This document shows positions 26,878 through 36,252 of a stretch of DNA of 45,456 nt, one piece after another. This DNA is from Nitrospirota bacterium (GTDB lineage Bacteria > Nitrospirota > Thermodesulfovibrionia > Thermodesulfovibrionales > JdFR-85), in contig JAYWMQ010000037.1 of NCBI GenBank assembly GCA_035873375.1, positions 1 through 45,456 of the forward strand, written 5' to 3'. How positions within the stretch are numbered: position 1 is the stretch's first letter; each line of letters begins with the position of its first letter. Made by a program: the position numbers and the translations under genes. The notes beneath the pieces are model-generated. The model saw only the letters and a list, made by a program, of their open reading frames with translations, was not told the origin of the DNA and made no database searches.

Positions 26878-29800
26878 TTACGGCGTATAGAAAGTTATTG
26901 ATACATCATCAAAGAACCATCCCGGCCCCACATAGGTTTTGTAAAAGTAAGGGCCACTATTGCCCTGTTTAAGAGCAAAGCCGATGCGAACTTTTTCCCC
27001 GGCATAGGCCGACAGGTCTACAAGCGGATAAGACCAGACATCTCCCGAATTCCCGCTGTAAGTTGTAAGTATAGTCCAGCCGCTCCAGACGCCGGGGGCC
27101 GTCTCCTTGGATACCTGAATGCTCGCGTTATCATAGGCTCCGATAGAGAACCACTGCCAGAAACGCAAATGAATCTCCTCACCGGTTGCGATGGCGGGAA
27201 GCTCTATGGAGGGGCTTACAAGTGCACCGTTTACATTATCCGGATAATTTCCATCAAGTACCGTACCGGTAAGGTTACTACCCGAATAGGCTTCACTTGG
27301 TCCGGCAGTCGGTGACCCAGCCTGCCACATGCCGTTGGATGCCCACCAGCCATCAAGACATCCGGTAAAGTCATAGAGATACGTATCGCCTGAATCTAAA
27401 ACAATAGTTTGGCCAACGGTTATTGATACGTCATCAAAGAACCATCCCGGCCCCACATAGGTTTTGTAAAAGTAAGGGCCACTATTGCCCTGTTTAAGAG
27501 CAAAACCGATGCGAACTTTTTCCCCGGCATAGGCCGACAGGTCTACAAACGGATAAGACCAGACACCTCCCGAATTCCCGCTGTAAGTTGTAAGTGTAGT
27601 CCAGCCGCTCCAGACGCCGGGAGCCGTCTCCTCGGATACTTGAATGCTCGCATTATCATAGCCTCCGATAGAGAACCACTGCCAGAAACGCAAATGAATC
27701 TCCTCGCCGGTTGCGATGGCAGGAAGCTCTATTGAGGGACTTACAAGTGCACTGTTTACATTATCAGGATAATTTCCATCCAGTACCGTACCGGCAAGGG
27801 TACTATTCGAATGGGCTTCACCTGGTCCGGAAGTCGGAACTCCTACTTCCCAGATACCGTTTGATGCCCACCATAAGCCTATGCCATCCTCGAAATCATC
27901 GAAGAAGACATATTTTTCAGCAGCTATCTTCCTGATGGCATCGCTCGCCACACCCGACACATTACCCGATTCATCCTTGAACCATGCATATACGAAAACC
28001 CTGTCTCCATCCGAGTAGGTGTTCGCGAAAGTGTAGGCGATATCAGCATTATAGTCAGTGGTTGGTGTAACAGCACTCCAGCCACTCGCATCAGGGTCTG
28101 GAGCAGCCGGTATGATACCCGTACCATTGTCAGTAATGTAGTAGGCGGCAACACCCACGTCATCCGTAGCTGAAATGCTAAGCGTTACACTGTCCGACGT
28201 GGTAGCCACTGCTCCGATATTGATGAATTCGCAACCACTGATTTTCTTCACCGATGTTGTGTTAACCGGCGGATCGACCACTGCAAAGCTCCAGGAATAA
28301 ACAGCCGCAAGTGCATTGTGCGCCAAATCAGTCACACCTGTGGTCGTTTTTGCAGTATAGGCATGTCCTATGACGAGGTCGTCAACCGGGTCAAAAAGGG
28401 CGGCCTTTGAAGTCACATCATACGTTACAGTCCCGGTAACCGAGGCAGAGGCAGTATCATCATAGAGCTTGAACGTGGAAGCCGTGATGGTGGAAGGATC
28501 CATCTTTTCCGAGAACGTGGCAATGATTGTAACATCAAGAGCAACGTCAACGGCACTGCTAACAGGATAGGTGGAAACAACAGCAGGCACCGTGCTGTCA
28601 GGCAGACAGGCCACTGTCACATCCGTAACATCTGCACCTGAGATAGAACCCGTACCCTTTGTTACACTGCATGTCTGACCGTCGGGATGAGTCAGCACAG
28701 TAACGTTGTAGGAAGCCCCGTCGGCAATGGCAGTTGCAAAGGTAAAGGCTCCATCCCCTGTGACAACAAGGTCGTCACCGCCGTTATTCTGCAGAGTCAG
28801 CGTTCCTGTAAGGCCGCTGACCGTGCCGCCCACTGCATAGGTATCAGCAGAGCAGAAGACGAGTATACCTGTCACGTCCGCACCCGGAATCGTGCCGCTT
28901 CCGTTTATTACTGTGCAGGTCTGGCTGGAGGGCTGTATTGCAACAGTAACACTGTAACTTACACCACTGCTGAGCCTTGTTGCAAAGGCAAAGGAACCGT
29001 CCGCTGTTATATCAAGTTCTTCGCCACCGTTAAGCTGCAGGGTCAGAGCACCTGAAAGGCCGCTGACCGTGCCACCCACTGTATAGGTGAAAACCGCACT
29101 GCCGTCACCAGTACCGTTACAGACATAGGCGGTATCGTCCACCTCATCAGGGTCGAGTATACCGTCAAGATCATCGTCAAGCCCCGTGTCAATCTTGATC
29201 CCGCCATTTTCACAGTTCGCCCCTGGAGATTCACTGCTCACGGAGACGAGGGATTTCAGGCCGTCTGCACCGTCCACTCCGTTGCATACATACGCAGTGT
29301 CGTCCACCTCATCCGGGGCGAGTACGCCATCCCGGTTATCGTCAAGCCCTGTATCAATCCTGATTCCTCCATTGGTACAGTTCGCCCCTGAAGGTTCGCT
29401 GCTTACGGAAACAAGGGAATTCAGACCGTTTGTGCCATCACCTGTGCCTGTGCCTGTACAGAGATAGGTTGTACTGTCCACTTCTGCCGTGTCGAGTACA
29501 CCGTCAAGGTTGTCGTCAAGCCCGGTATCGATCTTGATCCCGCCATTGGTACAGTTCGCGCCCGGCGGTTCGTCACTTACGGAAATGAGGGAACTCAGGC
29601 TGTCCGTACCGTCCACTCCGTTGCATACAAACGCAGTGTCGTCCACTTCTTCGGTACTGAGTATCCCGTCACTGTTATCGTCAAGTCCTGCCTCTATCTT
29701 TATGCCGCCATTAGTACAATTGTCTCCCTCCGGCTCCTGGCTTACGGATATAAGAGTACTCAACCCATCCGAACCAGACCCTCCATCAGAGCCGTTTGTA

Positions 29801-30213
29801 CCGTCTGTACCGTCACAGACATACCTTGTTTCATCAACCTCTTCGGAATCGAGAATAGCATTGTTGTTCTCGTCAAGCCCGGCCTCAATCTTTACGCCTC
29901 CATCGGTGCAGTTGTCACCGGAAGGCTCATCACTTATGGATATCAGGGAGAGCAGACCATCTGAGCCGTCTGTACCATTACAGACAATCTGCGTATTATC
30001 CACCTCTGAAGAATCGAGTATCCCGTTGCCGTTTTCGTCTATTCCCGTATCAATCGCAATCCCCCCATTTGAACACTCATCTCCAGGAGCAACCCCCGAG
30101 GTTTTTACTACCACAGACCGGTCAGTGACGGTTGTGTCATTACCCGACCCCCCACACCCGGCAAACATAAAGATCAACAATACAACAATGACATATAAAA
30201 AACTCCTCTTCAT
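26878..30213 (-). CDS. Large multi-repeat surface lipoprotein
   Basis: This 1111-residue protein has a lipoprotein signal (MKRSFLYVIVVLLIFMFAGC). Residues 40-375 carry six copies of a 50-60-residue repeat with the pattern NCxxGGxxIxxGLDxNxxGxLDxxEVDxTxxVCNG, a DUF7151-like motif with paired cysteines and calcium-loop-like acidic stretches. Two copies of a roughly 75-residue VGGTVSGLxGxLTLQxNGG repeat follow (about 380-540). Next is an SbsA-like Ig domain (VVSTYPVSSAVDVALDVTII) and then two nearly identical 160-residue jelly-roll-like domains at the C-terminus. Likely a cell-surface or adhesin-type protein (inference). GGAGGAAGGGA precedes the ATG. No enzymatic motif is seen. Confidence 0.8.
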   Translation of the reverse strand: MKRSFLYVIVVLLIFMFAGCGGSGNDTTVTDRSVVVKTSGVAPGDECSNGGIAIDTGIDENGNGILDSSEVDNTQIVCNGTDGSDGLLSLISISDEPSGDNCTDGGVKIEAGLDENNNAILDSEEVDETRYVCDGTDGTNGSDGGSGSDGLSTLISVSQEPEGDNCTNGGIKIEAGLDDNSDGILSTEEVDDTAFVCNGVDGTDSLSSLISVSDEPPGANCTNGGIKIDTGLDDNLDGVLDTAEVDSTTYLCTGTGTGDGTNGLNSLVSVSSEPSGANCTNGGIRIDTGLDDNRDGVLAPDEVDDTAYVCNGVDGADGLKSLVSVSSESPGANCENGGIKIDTGLDDDLDGILDPDEVDDTAYVCNGTGDGSAVFTYTVGGTVSGLSGALTLQLNGGEELDITADGSFAFATRLSSGVSYSVTVAIQPSSQTCTVINGSGTIPGADVTGILVFCSADTYAVGGTVSGLTGTLTLQNNGGDDLVVTGDGAFTFATAIADGASYNVTVLTHPDGQTCSVTKGTGSISGADVTDVTVACLPDSTVPAVVSTYPVSSAVDVALDVTIIATFSEKMDPSTITASTFKLYDDTASASVTGTVTYDVTSKAALFDPVDDLVIGHAYTAKTTTGVTDLAHNALAAVYSWSFAVVDPPVNTTSVKKISGCEFINIGAVATTSDSVTLSISATDDVGVAAYYITDNGTGIIPAAPDPDASGWSAVTPTTDYNADIAYTFANTYSDGDRVFVYAWFKDESGNVSGVASDAIRKIAAEKYVFFDDFEDGIGLWWASNGIWEVGVPTSGPGEAHSNSTLAGTVLDGNYPDNVNSALVSPSIELPAIATGEEIHLRFWQWFSIGGYDNASIQVSEETAPGVWSGWTTLTTYSGNSGGVWSYPFVDLSAYAGEKVRIGFALKQGNSGPYFYKTYVGPGWFFDDVSITVGQTIVLDSGDTYLYDFTGCLDGWWASNGMWQAGSPTAGPSEAYSGSNLTGTVLDGNYPDNVNGALVSPSIELPAIATGEEIHLRFWQWFSIGAYDNASIQVSKETAPGVWSGWTILTTYSGNSGDVWSYPLVDLSAYAGEKVRIGFALKQGNSGPYFYKTYVGPGWFFDDVSITFYTP
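26894..27350 (-). repeat. Intragenic duplication, copy 2 (C-terminal)
   Basis: About 455 bp nearly identical in nucleotide sequence to 27419-27877, offset 525 bp (175 codons). It encodes the final jelly-roll-like domain of the large lipoprotein. The few changes are mostly single bases. Confidence 0.9.
27419..27877 (-). repeat. Intragenic duplication, copy 1
   Basis: Partner of the copy at 26894-27350. The high nucleotide identity shows a recent duplication or continuing gene conversion within the lipoprotein gene. Confidence 0.9.
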
Positions 30214-30611
30214 TCCCTTCCTCCTTTTTTTGTGTTTTTATCTATTTCCGAGGTGTCAAGTTCTCTCCCTGCATGCACAAATTGAGTCCAAACGCTTCAG
30301 CCCCAATGAACAGCAGATGCAAGCCTTTACACCCCCTCCCGAAGGAGGACATATCAAGTTCCGTACCAGTCACGGAAAATCATTAACACTCTATTTTCAA
30401 AGGCTTTGTTTCTTTAAGTGTTCCTATGTGTCCGGTCTCCTTTCGGAAAGATCGAAAAACAGTTCCGATAAAATGAAATAACGATAAAGTGAAGGAAAGG
30501 GTTAGTTGACTCATTTTCTATCTGCATTTCCGGATCAAAAACCGCGACTGAGGAGAAAAAAGGCTTTATGTTAATATATAGACCGGTCTTGTCAGCAAGT
30601 ATTGAAAACCC
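30214..30611. other. Long divergent intergenic region
   Basis: This region separates the minus-strand lipoprotein gene from the plus-strand exchanger gene and contains no gene I can support. TTGCA preceded by GG at about -24 occurs on the minus strand near 30315-30330, but the spacing is 11 rather than 10, so a sigma-54 promoter is not convincing. GGAACTGTTTTTCGATCTTT on the minus strand near 30460 resembled no riboswitch I know. Confidence 0.4.
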
Positions 30612-30686
30612 ATGGATTTATATAGCATCAAGCCAGGGCCAGGAATGGATATGAATATGGATAATCAGAAGGCGTCAAGGCAATGA
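30612..30686 (+). CDS. Possible 24-residue leader peptide
   Basis: An ATG frame of 24 codons (MDLYSIKPGPGMDMNMDNQK and four more) ends in TGA overlapping the exchanger ATG as ATGA. No good ribosome binding site precedes it. It may couple translation of the exchanger or be chance. Confidence 0.25.
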   Translation: MDLYSIKPGPGMDMNMDNQKASRQ

Positions 30687-31777
30687 GATACATCACTCTG
30701 ACCTCTGTACTCACACTCATTACCGCAACAGCGTGGTTTCTGACCGGCAAGGCCGGTGCCAGTGCAGACCCTTCGTATACGTTAATAATAACCGGGCTTG
30801 TTGGGGGAATAATCATCATACTCGGCGGATGTGAGCTCTTTGCCAACGGCGTGGAGTGTTTTGGCGACAGGTTCGATATGTCCCATGCCACTGTGGGAAG
30901 CCTCCTTGCCGCAGTGGGAACCGCCCTGCCTGAAACCATAGTGCCTGTTCTTGCACTGATTTTTGCGAAAGGCGGACATGGAGAGGGAATTGCAGTAGGG
31001 GCCATACTCGGCGCACCTTTCATGCTGAGCACCCTGGCAATGTTTCTGCTTGGTGTAACGGTGATAATTCTCTGGATGAGCAAAAGGCGCCCCAGGCCAA
31101 GCATGAAGGTTAACGTTAAGGCCCTCAAGTTTGAACTGAAGTATTTCATCTCCGTTATGTTGATAGTCCTCATTGTGTCACTCGTAAAAAACGAGACCCT
31201 CAATCACGCAACGGCCGCAGTCCTGCTGCTCATCTACGCAGTCTTTTTCTACTACTCCCTGAAACACGAGGCCGAGGAAGGAGAACAATACACCGACAAC
31301 TTCCACCTCGGTATCTTTCTCGGCTGTCCGAGGACGTTGAGGTGGATTTTGATACAGATAGCTGTGGGCCTCTTCTTTATAATCATAGGGGCCTACCTCT
31401 TTGTGGATTATCTGACTGTAGCTTCCGTTAAATCAGGTATCTCTCCGCTCGTATTGTCCCTGTTAATAACACCGGTGGCAACAGAGCTGCCTGAAAAATT
31501 CAATTCCATCACCTGGACCCTGAAGAACAAGGACACCATTGGCATTGCCAACATAACAGGCGCCATGGTCTTTCAGTCAACAATACCTGTATCAATCGGA
31601 TTGCTCTTTACCGACTGGTCTCTTGGAAGTACGGAGATGCTGAATATCATCTTTGCCATCATAATGGCTGGAATAATCATGGGGTATGTCTCAATCAAAA
31701 AGGAACTGCCTGGCTGGCTGTTACTTACGGGAGGATTATTTTATCTATTGTATATCGCAAGGGTTTTTCTTTATTAG
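30683..31777 (+). CDS. Sodium/calcium exchanger-family membrane protein
   Basis: The 364-residue protein belongs to the Ca2+/cation antiporter superfamily. Two alpha-repeats are visible: the first, around 65-125, with SLLAAVGTALPETIVPVLAL and GAILGAPFMLSTL; the second, around 255-320, with ITPVATELPEKFNSITW and IANITGAMVFQSTIPV. The conserved acidic residues in the ALPE and ELPE positions are the expected cation ligands. About ten hydrophobic helices are predicted. Ion specificity is unknown. The ATG has only a weak AAGG upstream. It converges on pheS with 31 bp between stops. Confidence 0.85.
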   Translation: MRYITLTSVLTLITATAWFLTGKAGASADPSYTLIITGLVGGIIIILGGCELFANGVECFGDRFDMSHATVGSLLAAVGTALPETIVPVLALIFAKGGHGEGIAVGAILGAPFMLSTLAMFLLGVTVIILWMSKRRPRPSMKVNVKALKFELKYFISVMLIVLIVSLVKNETLNHATAAVLLLIYAVFFYYSLKHEAEEGEQYTDNFHLGIFLGCPRTLRWILIQIAVGLFFIIIGAYLFVDYLTVASVKSGISPLVLSLLITPVATELPEKFNSITWTLKNKDTIGIANITGAMVFQSTIPVSIGLLFTDWSLGSTEMLNIIFAIIMAGIIMGYVSIKKELPGWLLLTGGLFYLLYIARVFLY

Positions 31778-31808
31778 CAGGTTGCTGAAGGTTATTTGTG
31801 AGACGAGA

Positions 31809-32873
31809 TCAGAACTGTCTTAAAAACCTGAGATCATTTTCATAGAAAAGCCTGATGTCATCAATCCCGTACTTCAGCATGGTTAATCTCTCAACACCCA
31901 TACCGAATGCAAAACCTGTATACTTTTCCGTATTATAGCCCACGCCTTCAAAGACTTTCGGATGAACCATTCCGGCTCCAAGCACCTCAAGCCAGCCGGT
32001 CCCTTTACAGACCCTGCATCCTGCGCCCTTGCACAGAATACATCCGATATCAATCTCTGCAGAGGGTTCGGTAAATGGAAAATAACTCGGCCTGAACCTC
32101 ACAGGGGTATCAACGCTGAAAAGGCTGTGAACAAAGAGTTTAAGGACACTCTTAACATGGGAAAAGGTAATATTATCTCCAACCATAAGCCCTTCAACCT
32201 GATGAAACATAGGGGTATGAGATACATCTGCATCACATCTGTATACCTTGCCGGGGGCGATAAACCTCAATGGGGGGTTCTGGTTTTCCATAACTCTTAT
32301 CTGAACCGGCGAGGTGTGAGTTCTCAGGACCACGTCGCTTTCCGCTCCCCTTTTATCCACTTCATCTTTAATCTGCCTTTCGCCATCTGTCTCTACATAA
32401 AATGTATCCTGCATATCCCTGGCAGGGTGGTCCCTGGGAATATTGAGGGCCTCAAAATTATAATAATCCAGCTCCACCTCAGGCCCCTCTTCCACAGTAA
32501 ACCCCATGAAAAGAAAGATATCAATAATCTCATCAAGAACCCTGTTTATGGGATGCCTGCTTCCTACAGGGATATATTTACCGGGAATGGTTATATCAAT
32601 AGACTCGGTTGCAACCTTCTTTCTTGACTCAATGGAAGATAAATCTCTTTCCAGCCTCTTTATCTCCGCCTCCACATATCTCTTCAGGATATTTATCTCC
32701 TTACCCGCAGCAGGCCTTTCAGCAGGCGGCAACGCAGAAAGGGCCTTTAACCTCTGGGTTAAAAGCCCTTTTTTACCAAGATATTTTATCCTTAAATCAT
32801 TAAGTTGCTTCAGGGAAGTAATCCCTTCACACTCCCTGACAAACTCTTCCCTGAGCTTATTAATGTCCTCCAT
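31809..32873 (-). CDS. pheS: Phenylalanyl-tRNA synthetase alpha subunit
   Basis: PheS is the catalytic class II subunit that charges tRNA-Phe. It has the N-terminal coiled coil (1-85), then motif 2 around LRTHTSPVQIRVM and APGKVYRCDADVSHTPMFHQ, the FRPSYFPFTEPSAEID block, a CxxC..CxxC knuckle (CILCKGAGCRVCKGTG) and motif 3 GFAFGMGVERLTMLKYGIDD. At 354 residues it is of normal length. It follows rplT in the classic thrS-infC-rpmI-rplT-pheS order. The usual next gene, pheT, is absent: the neighbour is a convergent exchanger gene, so the beta subunit must be encoded elsewhere. Confidence 0.97.
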   Translation of the reverse strand: MEDINKLREEFVRECEGITSLKQLNDLRIKYLGKKGLLTQRLKALSALPPAERPAAGKEINILKRYVEAEIKRLERDLSSIESRKKVATESIDITIPGKYIPVGSRHPINRVLDEIIDIFLFMGFTVEEGPEVELDYYNFEALNIPRDHPARDMQDTFYVETDGERQIKDEVDKRGAESDVVLRTHTSPVQIRVMENQNPPLRFIAPGKVYRCDADVSHTPMFHQVEGLMVGDNITFSHVKSVLKLFVHSLFSVDTPVRFRPSYFPFTEPSAEIDIGCILCKGAGCRVCKGTGWLEVLGAGMVHPKVFEGVGYNTEKYTGFAFGMGVERLTMLKYGIDDIRLFYENDLRFLRQF

Positions 32874-32882
32874 CTTTATTGT

Positions 32883-33242
32883 TTACGCTGCCAATCCCTG
32901 CCTTGCCTTGTCAGCAAGTGCACCAAACGCACTGGGATCATGATAGGCAATATCAGCCAGAACCTTACGGTCAAGCCCTATTCCAGCCTTTTTAAGGCCG
33001 GAAATAAACTGACCATATGTCAGGCCCGTGCCCCTGGCAGCAGCATTTATCCTGATAATCCAGAGACTCCTGAATTCACGCTTCTTAACCCTTCTGTCCC
33101 TGTAAGCATAACTGAGGGCATGCTCCACAGCCTGCTTTGCTACTTTATAACACCTGCTTCTTGCCCCGTAATAGCCCTTGGCCCTTTCAAGGACCTTTTT
33201 TCTCCTTCTCCTTGTCTTGTAGCCACCTTTTGCCCTTGGCAT
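32883..33242 (-). CDS. rplT: 50S ribosomal protein L20
   Basis: The 119-residue L20 is an assembly protein binding 23S rRNA. It starts [20 protein letters not shown] and continues [20 protein letters not shown] and [18 protein letters not shown], all highly conserved. It lies between rpmI and pheS. In other bacteria L20 represses this operon by binding its mRNA; the 75-bp gap upstream is short and shows no obvious rRNA mimic. Confidence 0.98.
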   Translation of the reverse strand: MPRAKGGYKTRRRRKKVLERAKGYYGARSRCYKVAKQAVEHALSYAYRDRRVKKREFRSLWIIRINAAARGTGLTYGQFISGLKKAGIGLDRKVLADIAYHDPSAFGALADKARQGLAA

Positions 33243-33317
33243 ATCTCTAAACCTCCGATTAGTTGATTTTTATACTAAATGCTTATTCATTCAAATAACG
33301 CACATCCGGTAGCGAAT

Positions 33318-33515
33318 TCAGCTATAGGGCAATAATGACTTTATCGTCTTCTCCTGTGTCTTGTCCACAAGTGTGCCCGTCCTCAAATTCCTCATCCTTT
33401 TTCCGGGTTTACCGGTCAGGAGATGGCTTTTATTGGCCTTCCATCTTTTGACCTTCCCCGTACCTGTAACCTTAAACCTCTTGGCTGCCCCTCTGTGAGT
33501 CTTTATCTTTGGCAT
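33318..33515 (-). CDS. rpmI: 50S ribosomal protein L35
   Basis: The 65-residue L35 has the family sequence [20 protein letters not shown], then [20 protein letters not shown]. It lies between infC and rplT as in most bacteria. Length is normal. AGGAGG precedes the ATG. Confidence 0.98.
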   Translation of the reverse strand: MPKIKTHRGAAKRFKVTGTGKVKRWKANKSHLLTGKPGKRMRNLRTGTLVDKTQEKTIKSLLPYS

Positions 33516-33579
33516 ATACTTCCTCCTGTCTCAAATTTTGAGCTGCATGTTCACGTAATATAACTTTAATGAAAAAAGT

Positions 33580-34074
33580 CTACTTCGGTGCCACTATCAT
33601 TGTAATACTTTTACCCTCAAGCCTCGGCTTGGTCTCTATATTATACTTATCATCAAGCTGCGCTATAATCTTGTGAAAAACCTTCATGCCAAGCTCAGGT
33701 CTGACTATCTCCCTTCCCCTGAAAAACATTGTCACCTTGGCCTTGTTTCCGGCTTCAAGAAACCGGACGATATGTTTTATCTTTAACTCGAGGTCATGTT
33801 TATCTATCTGCGGCCTTACCTTTACCTCTTTGACTTCTATGGTCTTGCGATGGGTATGTTTTTTACTCTGCTGATACTTAAACTTCCCGTAGTCCATTAT
33901 CCTGCAGACAGGGGGTTTTGCATTTGACGCTACTTCCACGAGATCCAGACCCCTCTCCTCTGCAATCTTCAGGGCTTCCCGCAGGGGAACAATGCCAAGC
34001 TGTGCGCCGTCAGCATCTATCAGCCTTACCTCTCTTGCCCGGATCCTCTTGTTTACTCTGTATTCCTGTGCTAT
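33580..34074 (-). CDS. infC: Translation initiation factor IF-3
   Basis: IF-3 binds the 30S subunit and checks start codons. Conserved blocks include RAREVRLIDADGAQLGIVPL, LDLVEVASNAKPPVCRIMDY and KFKYQQSKK, and the C-terminal domain with KVTMFFRGREIVRPELG. No ATG, GTG or TTG lies at a proper distance from the strong AGGAGG at 34082-34087. ATA at 34072-34074 stands seven bases after it and begins IAQEYRVNKRIRAREV, giving 164 residues. A rare AUN start is the known autoregulatory device of infC (AUU in E. coli). A TTG at 34110 is possible but would place the ribosome binding site inside the gene. Confidence 0.93.
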   Translation of the reverse strand: MAQEYRVNKRIRAREVRLIDADGAQLGIVPLREALKIAEERGLDLVEVASNAKPPVCRIMDYGKFKYQQSKKHTHRKTIEVKEVKVRPQIDKHDLELKIKHIVRFLEAGNKAKVTMFFRGREIVRPELGMKVFHKIIAQLDDKYNIETKPRLEGKSITMIVAPK

Positions 34075-34179
34075 AACTACACCTCCTGGTTTTAAGGCTG
34101 CGTGTTGCAAGTCTTGTGTTTTGGGTTATAGTTTTCAGATTATATGCTTTAAAACATTATATAACCTGATTCATTGAAT

Positions 34180-36114
34180 CTACAATCTTGATGTCAGACT
34201 CCTTGACTCTATCTCCTCTCTTATCCACGTAATCAGATCCCCGAGCACATAGGGGCCGACGTTTTCGCCTCCGCGTTTTCTGACTGTCAGTTTGTCGGAC
34301 TCGGCCTCTCGGTCACCTATTATAACCAAATAAGGCACCTTTCTGACAGTGGCTTGACGCACCTTATACCCGACTTTCTCATTCTCAAAAAGGGCCTCAC
34401 ACCGCAGACCTGCATTTTTCAGACCCTTCAGAACGTCTTCGGCATAGCTGATATGCCTTTCTGCTACGGTTATTATACCAATCTGCACAGGAGAAAGCCA
34501 GAGAGGAAAGGCACCGGCATAATGCTCGATGAGAATACCGAAAAACCTTTCAAGTGAGCCCATCAAAGCCCTGTGAATCATTATCGGCTGATGCCCTCTG
34601 CCATCAACCCCCCTGTAGGAGATATCAAACCTCTCTGGTATATTAAAATCAACCTGTATGGTACTGCACTGCCAGGGCCTGCCAAGGGAATCCTTGACCT
34701 TTATATCGATTTTCGGCCCGTAAAAAACACCTTCGCCGGGGTCTATCTCATAATCAAGCCCCTTATGTTCAAGGGCAAGCTTCAGTGCATTGGTGGAACG
34801 TTCCCAGTTATCCGGAGTACCGACAAACTTTTCAGGCCTTGTCGACAGGTAGATATCGTAGGTCTCAAAACCAAAGGTCTTCAGTATAAAGAGGGTGAAA
34901 TCGAGCACCCGCTTAATCTCCTCTTCCATCTGATCTTCCATACAGAAGATATGCGCATCATCCTGGGTAAAACCCCTTACCCTGAAAAGTCCGTGAAGGA
35001 CCCCGGAGCGTTCATACCTGTAGACCGTGCCAAGCTCTGCATACCTGAGAGGAAGCTCCCTGTAACTCCTGAGGGCACTCTTGTATATAGCGATATGGAA
35101 AGGACAATTCATGGGTTTTATCTCATAATCAGCCCCTTCCACCTCCATCGGAGAATACATGTTTTCACGGTAGAAATCCCAGTGTCCGCTCTTCTCCCAA
35201 AGATTCAGCTTTGCCATGTGCGGGGTATAAAGGAGTTTATAATCATCCTTCAGGTGCTCTTCCCGCCAGAAATCCTCAATAGTCTTCCTTATAATTGCAC
35301 CATTCGGATGCCAGAGGATAAGACCGGGGCCTATCTCTTCATTTATACTGAAGAGGTCCAGCTCCCTGCCAAGCCTGCGGTGGTCACGCTTTTTAACCTC
35401 TTCAAGAAAGTTCAGGTATTCCTTCAGCTTCTTCCTGTCTTCAAAGGCAGTCCCGTAAATCCGCTGAAGCATCTTGTTCTTCTCGTCACCCCTCCAGTAA
35501 GCGCCTGCAATGCTCAGGAGTTTAAAGGCCCTGATATATCTTGTTGACGGGAGATGCGGCCCCTTGCAGAGGTCTGTAAACCCGCCCTCTTCATAAATGG
35601 AGACCTCGTTGTCCTCTATCTCCCGAAGGATTTCAACCTTGTACGGCTCACCCATCTTCTTAAAAAGTTCAATAGCCTCATCCCTCGGAAGCACCTTTCT
35701 GACAAAAGGGTTGTCCCTGTCAATGATCTCCTTCATCTTCTCCTCAATCCTCTGCAGGTCTTCAGGAGTAAATGGTCTCTCTATATCAAAATCATAATAA
35801 AACCCCTCCTCCGTAGAAGGGCCAATAGCTACCTTTGCCTCCGGAAAAAGCTCCTTCACAGCATGGGCCATCACATGTGATGTGCTGTGTCTGAGTATAG
35901 CAATACCATCCCCGGAACCAGGGGTCACAGGCTCAATCGTAACATCGTCTGACAAGGATTCAGCCTCGCTGACATCCAGAACAGAGGAATCATATCTTAT
36001 GGCAATGGCTCCAAGTTCCTTTAACACACCCGTTACCTTATCCCTTGAAACCTCTTTAACCTCTTTATTAGTCCTTATCCTGATAACAACCTCCGAAATA
36101 TTTGAATCCCTCAA
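34180..36114 (-). CDS. thrS: Threonyl-tRNA synthetase
   Basis: ThrRS charges tRNA-Thr and edits mischarged serine. Visible are a reduced TGS-like N-terminus (VVIRIRTNKEVKEVSRDKVT), the editing domain with RHSTSHVMAHAVKELFP and the conserved TDLCKGPHLPST, and the class II core: HPNGAIIRKTIEDFW, KPMNCPFH with the zinc-ligand cysteine, RVRGFTQDDAHIF, and a C-terminal anticodon domain (VQIGIITVAERHISYAEDVL). The open frame runs to 36249, but the added residues are not ThrRS-like. TTG 36114 after a G-rich site is my choice (644 residues); ATC at 36082-36084, just after GGAGG, is another non-standard possibility. First gene of the translation block. Confidence 0.95.
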   Translation of the reverse strand: MRDSNISEVVIRIRTNKEVKEVSRDKVTGVLKELGAIAIRYDSSVLDVSEAESLSDDVTIEPVTPGSGDGIAILRHSTSHVMAHAVKELFPEAKVAIGPSTEEGFYYDFDIERPFTPEDLQRIEEKMKEIIDRDNPFVRKVLPRDEAIELFKKMGEPYKVEILREIEDNEVSIYEEGGFTDLCKGPHLPSTRYIRAFKLLSIAGAYWRGDEKNKMLQRIYGTAFEDRKKLKEYLNFLEEVKKRDHRRLGRELDLFSINEEIGPGLILWHPNGAIIRKTIEDFWREEHLKDDYKLLYTPHMAKLNLWEKSGHWDFYRENMYSPMEVEGADYEIKPMNCPFHIAIYKSALRSYRELPLRYAELGTVYRYERSGVLHGLFRVRGFTQDDAHIFCMEDQMEEEIKRVLDFTLFILKTFGFETYDIYLSTRPEKFVGTPDNWERSTNALKLALEHKGLDYEIDPGEGVFYGPKIDIKVKDSLGRPWQCSTIQVDFNIPERFDISYRGVDGRGHQPIMIHRALMGSLERFFGILIEHYAGAFPLWLSPVQIGIITVAERHISYAEDVLKGLKNAGLRCEALFENEKVGYKVRQATVRKVPYLVIIGDREAESDKLTVRKRGGENVGPYVLGDLITWIREEIESRSLTSRL

Positions 36115-36252
36115 CAGTCCCCCCGTTTCTGCCGGAAACTGCGGGATTAGCTTAACCCGTCTTCTATCGATAGGAATTATACAGGATTTCCCGCTATGTT
36201 TGCAATTTATCGTCCTGACTTTCCCAAATTGCCGACAGAATACGGTCAAGTT

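Noticed and set aside
30240-30480. Cyclic-di-GMP riboswitch upstream of the large lipoprotein gene
   Set aside because: ACACATAGG and AAACAAAGCC on the minus strand vaguely recall GEMM-I boxes, but the conserved CACGCACAGGGCAAACC core and the receptor are missing.
29489-30481. A 330-codon plus-strand ORF
   Set aside because: It lies mostly antisense to the repeat region of the large lipoprotein, is Ser/Pro-rich as expected from reversed acidic repeats, and matches no family.
34573-35547. A 324-codon plus-strand ORF
   Set aside because: It is antisense to thrS, whose conserved motifs fill the whole region; its product resembles nothing.
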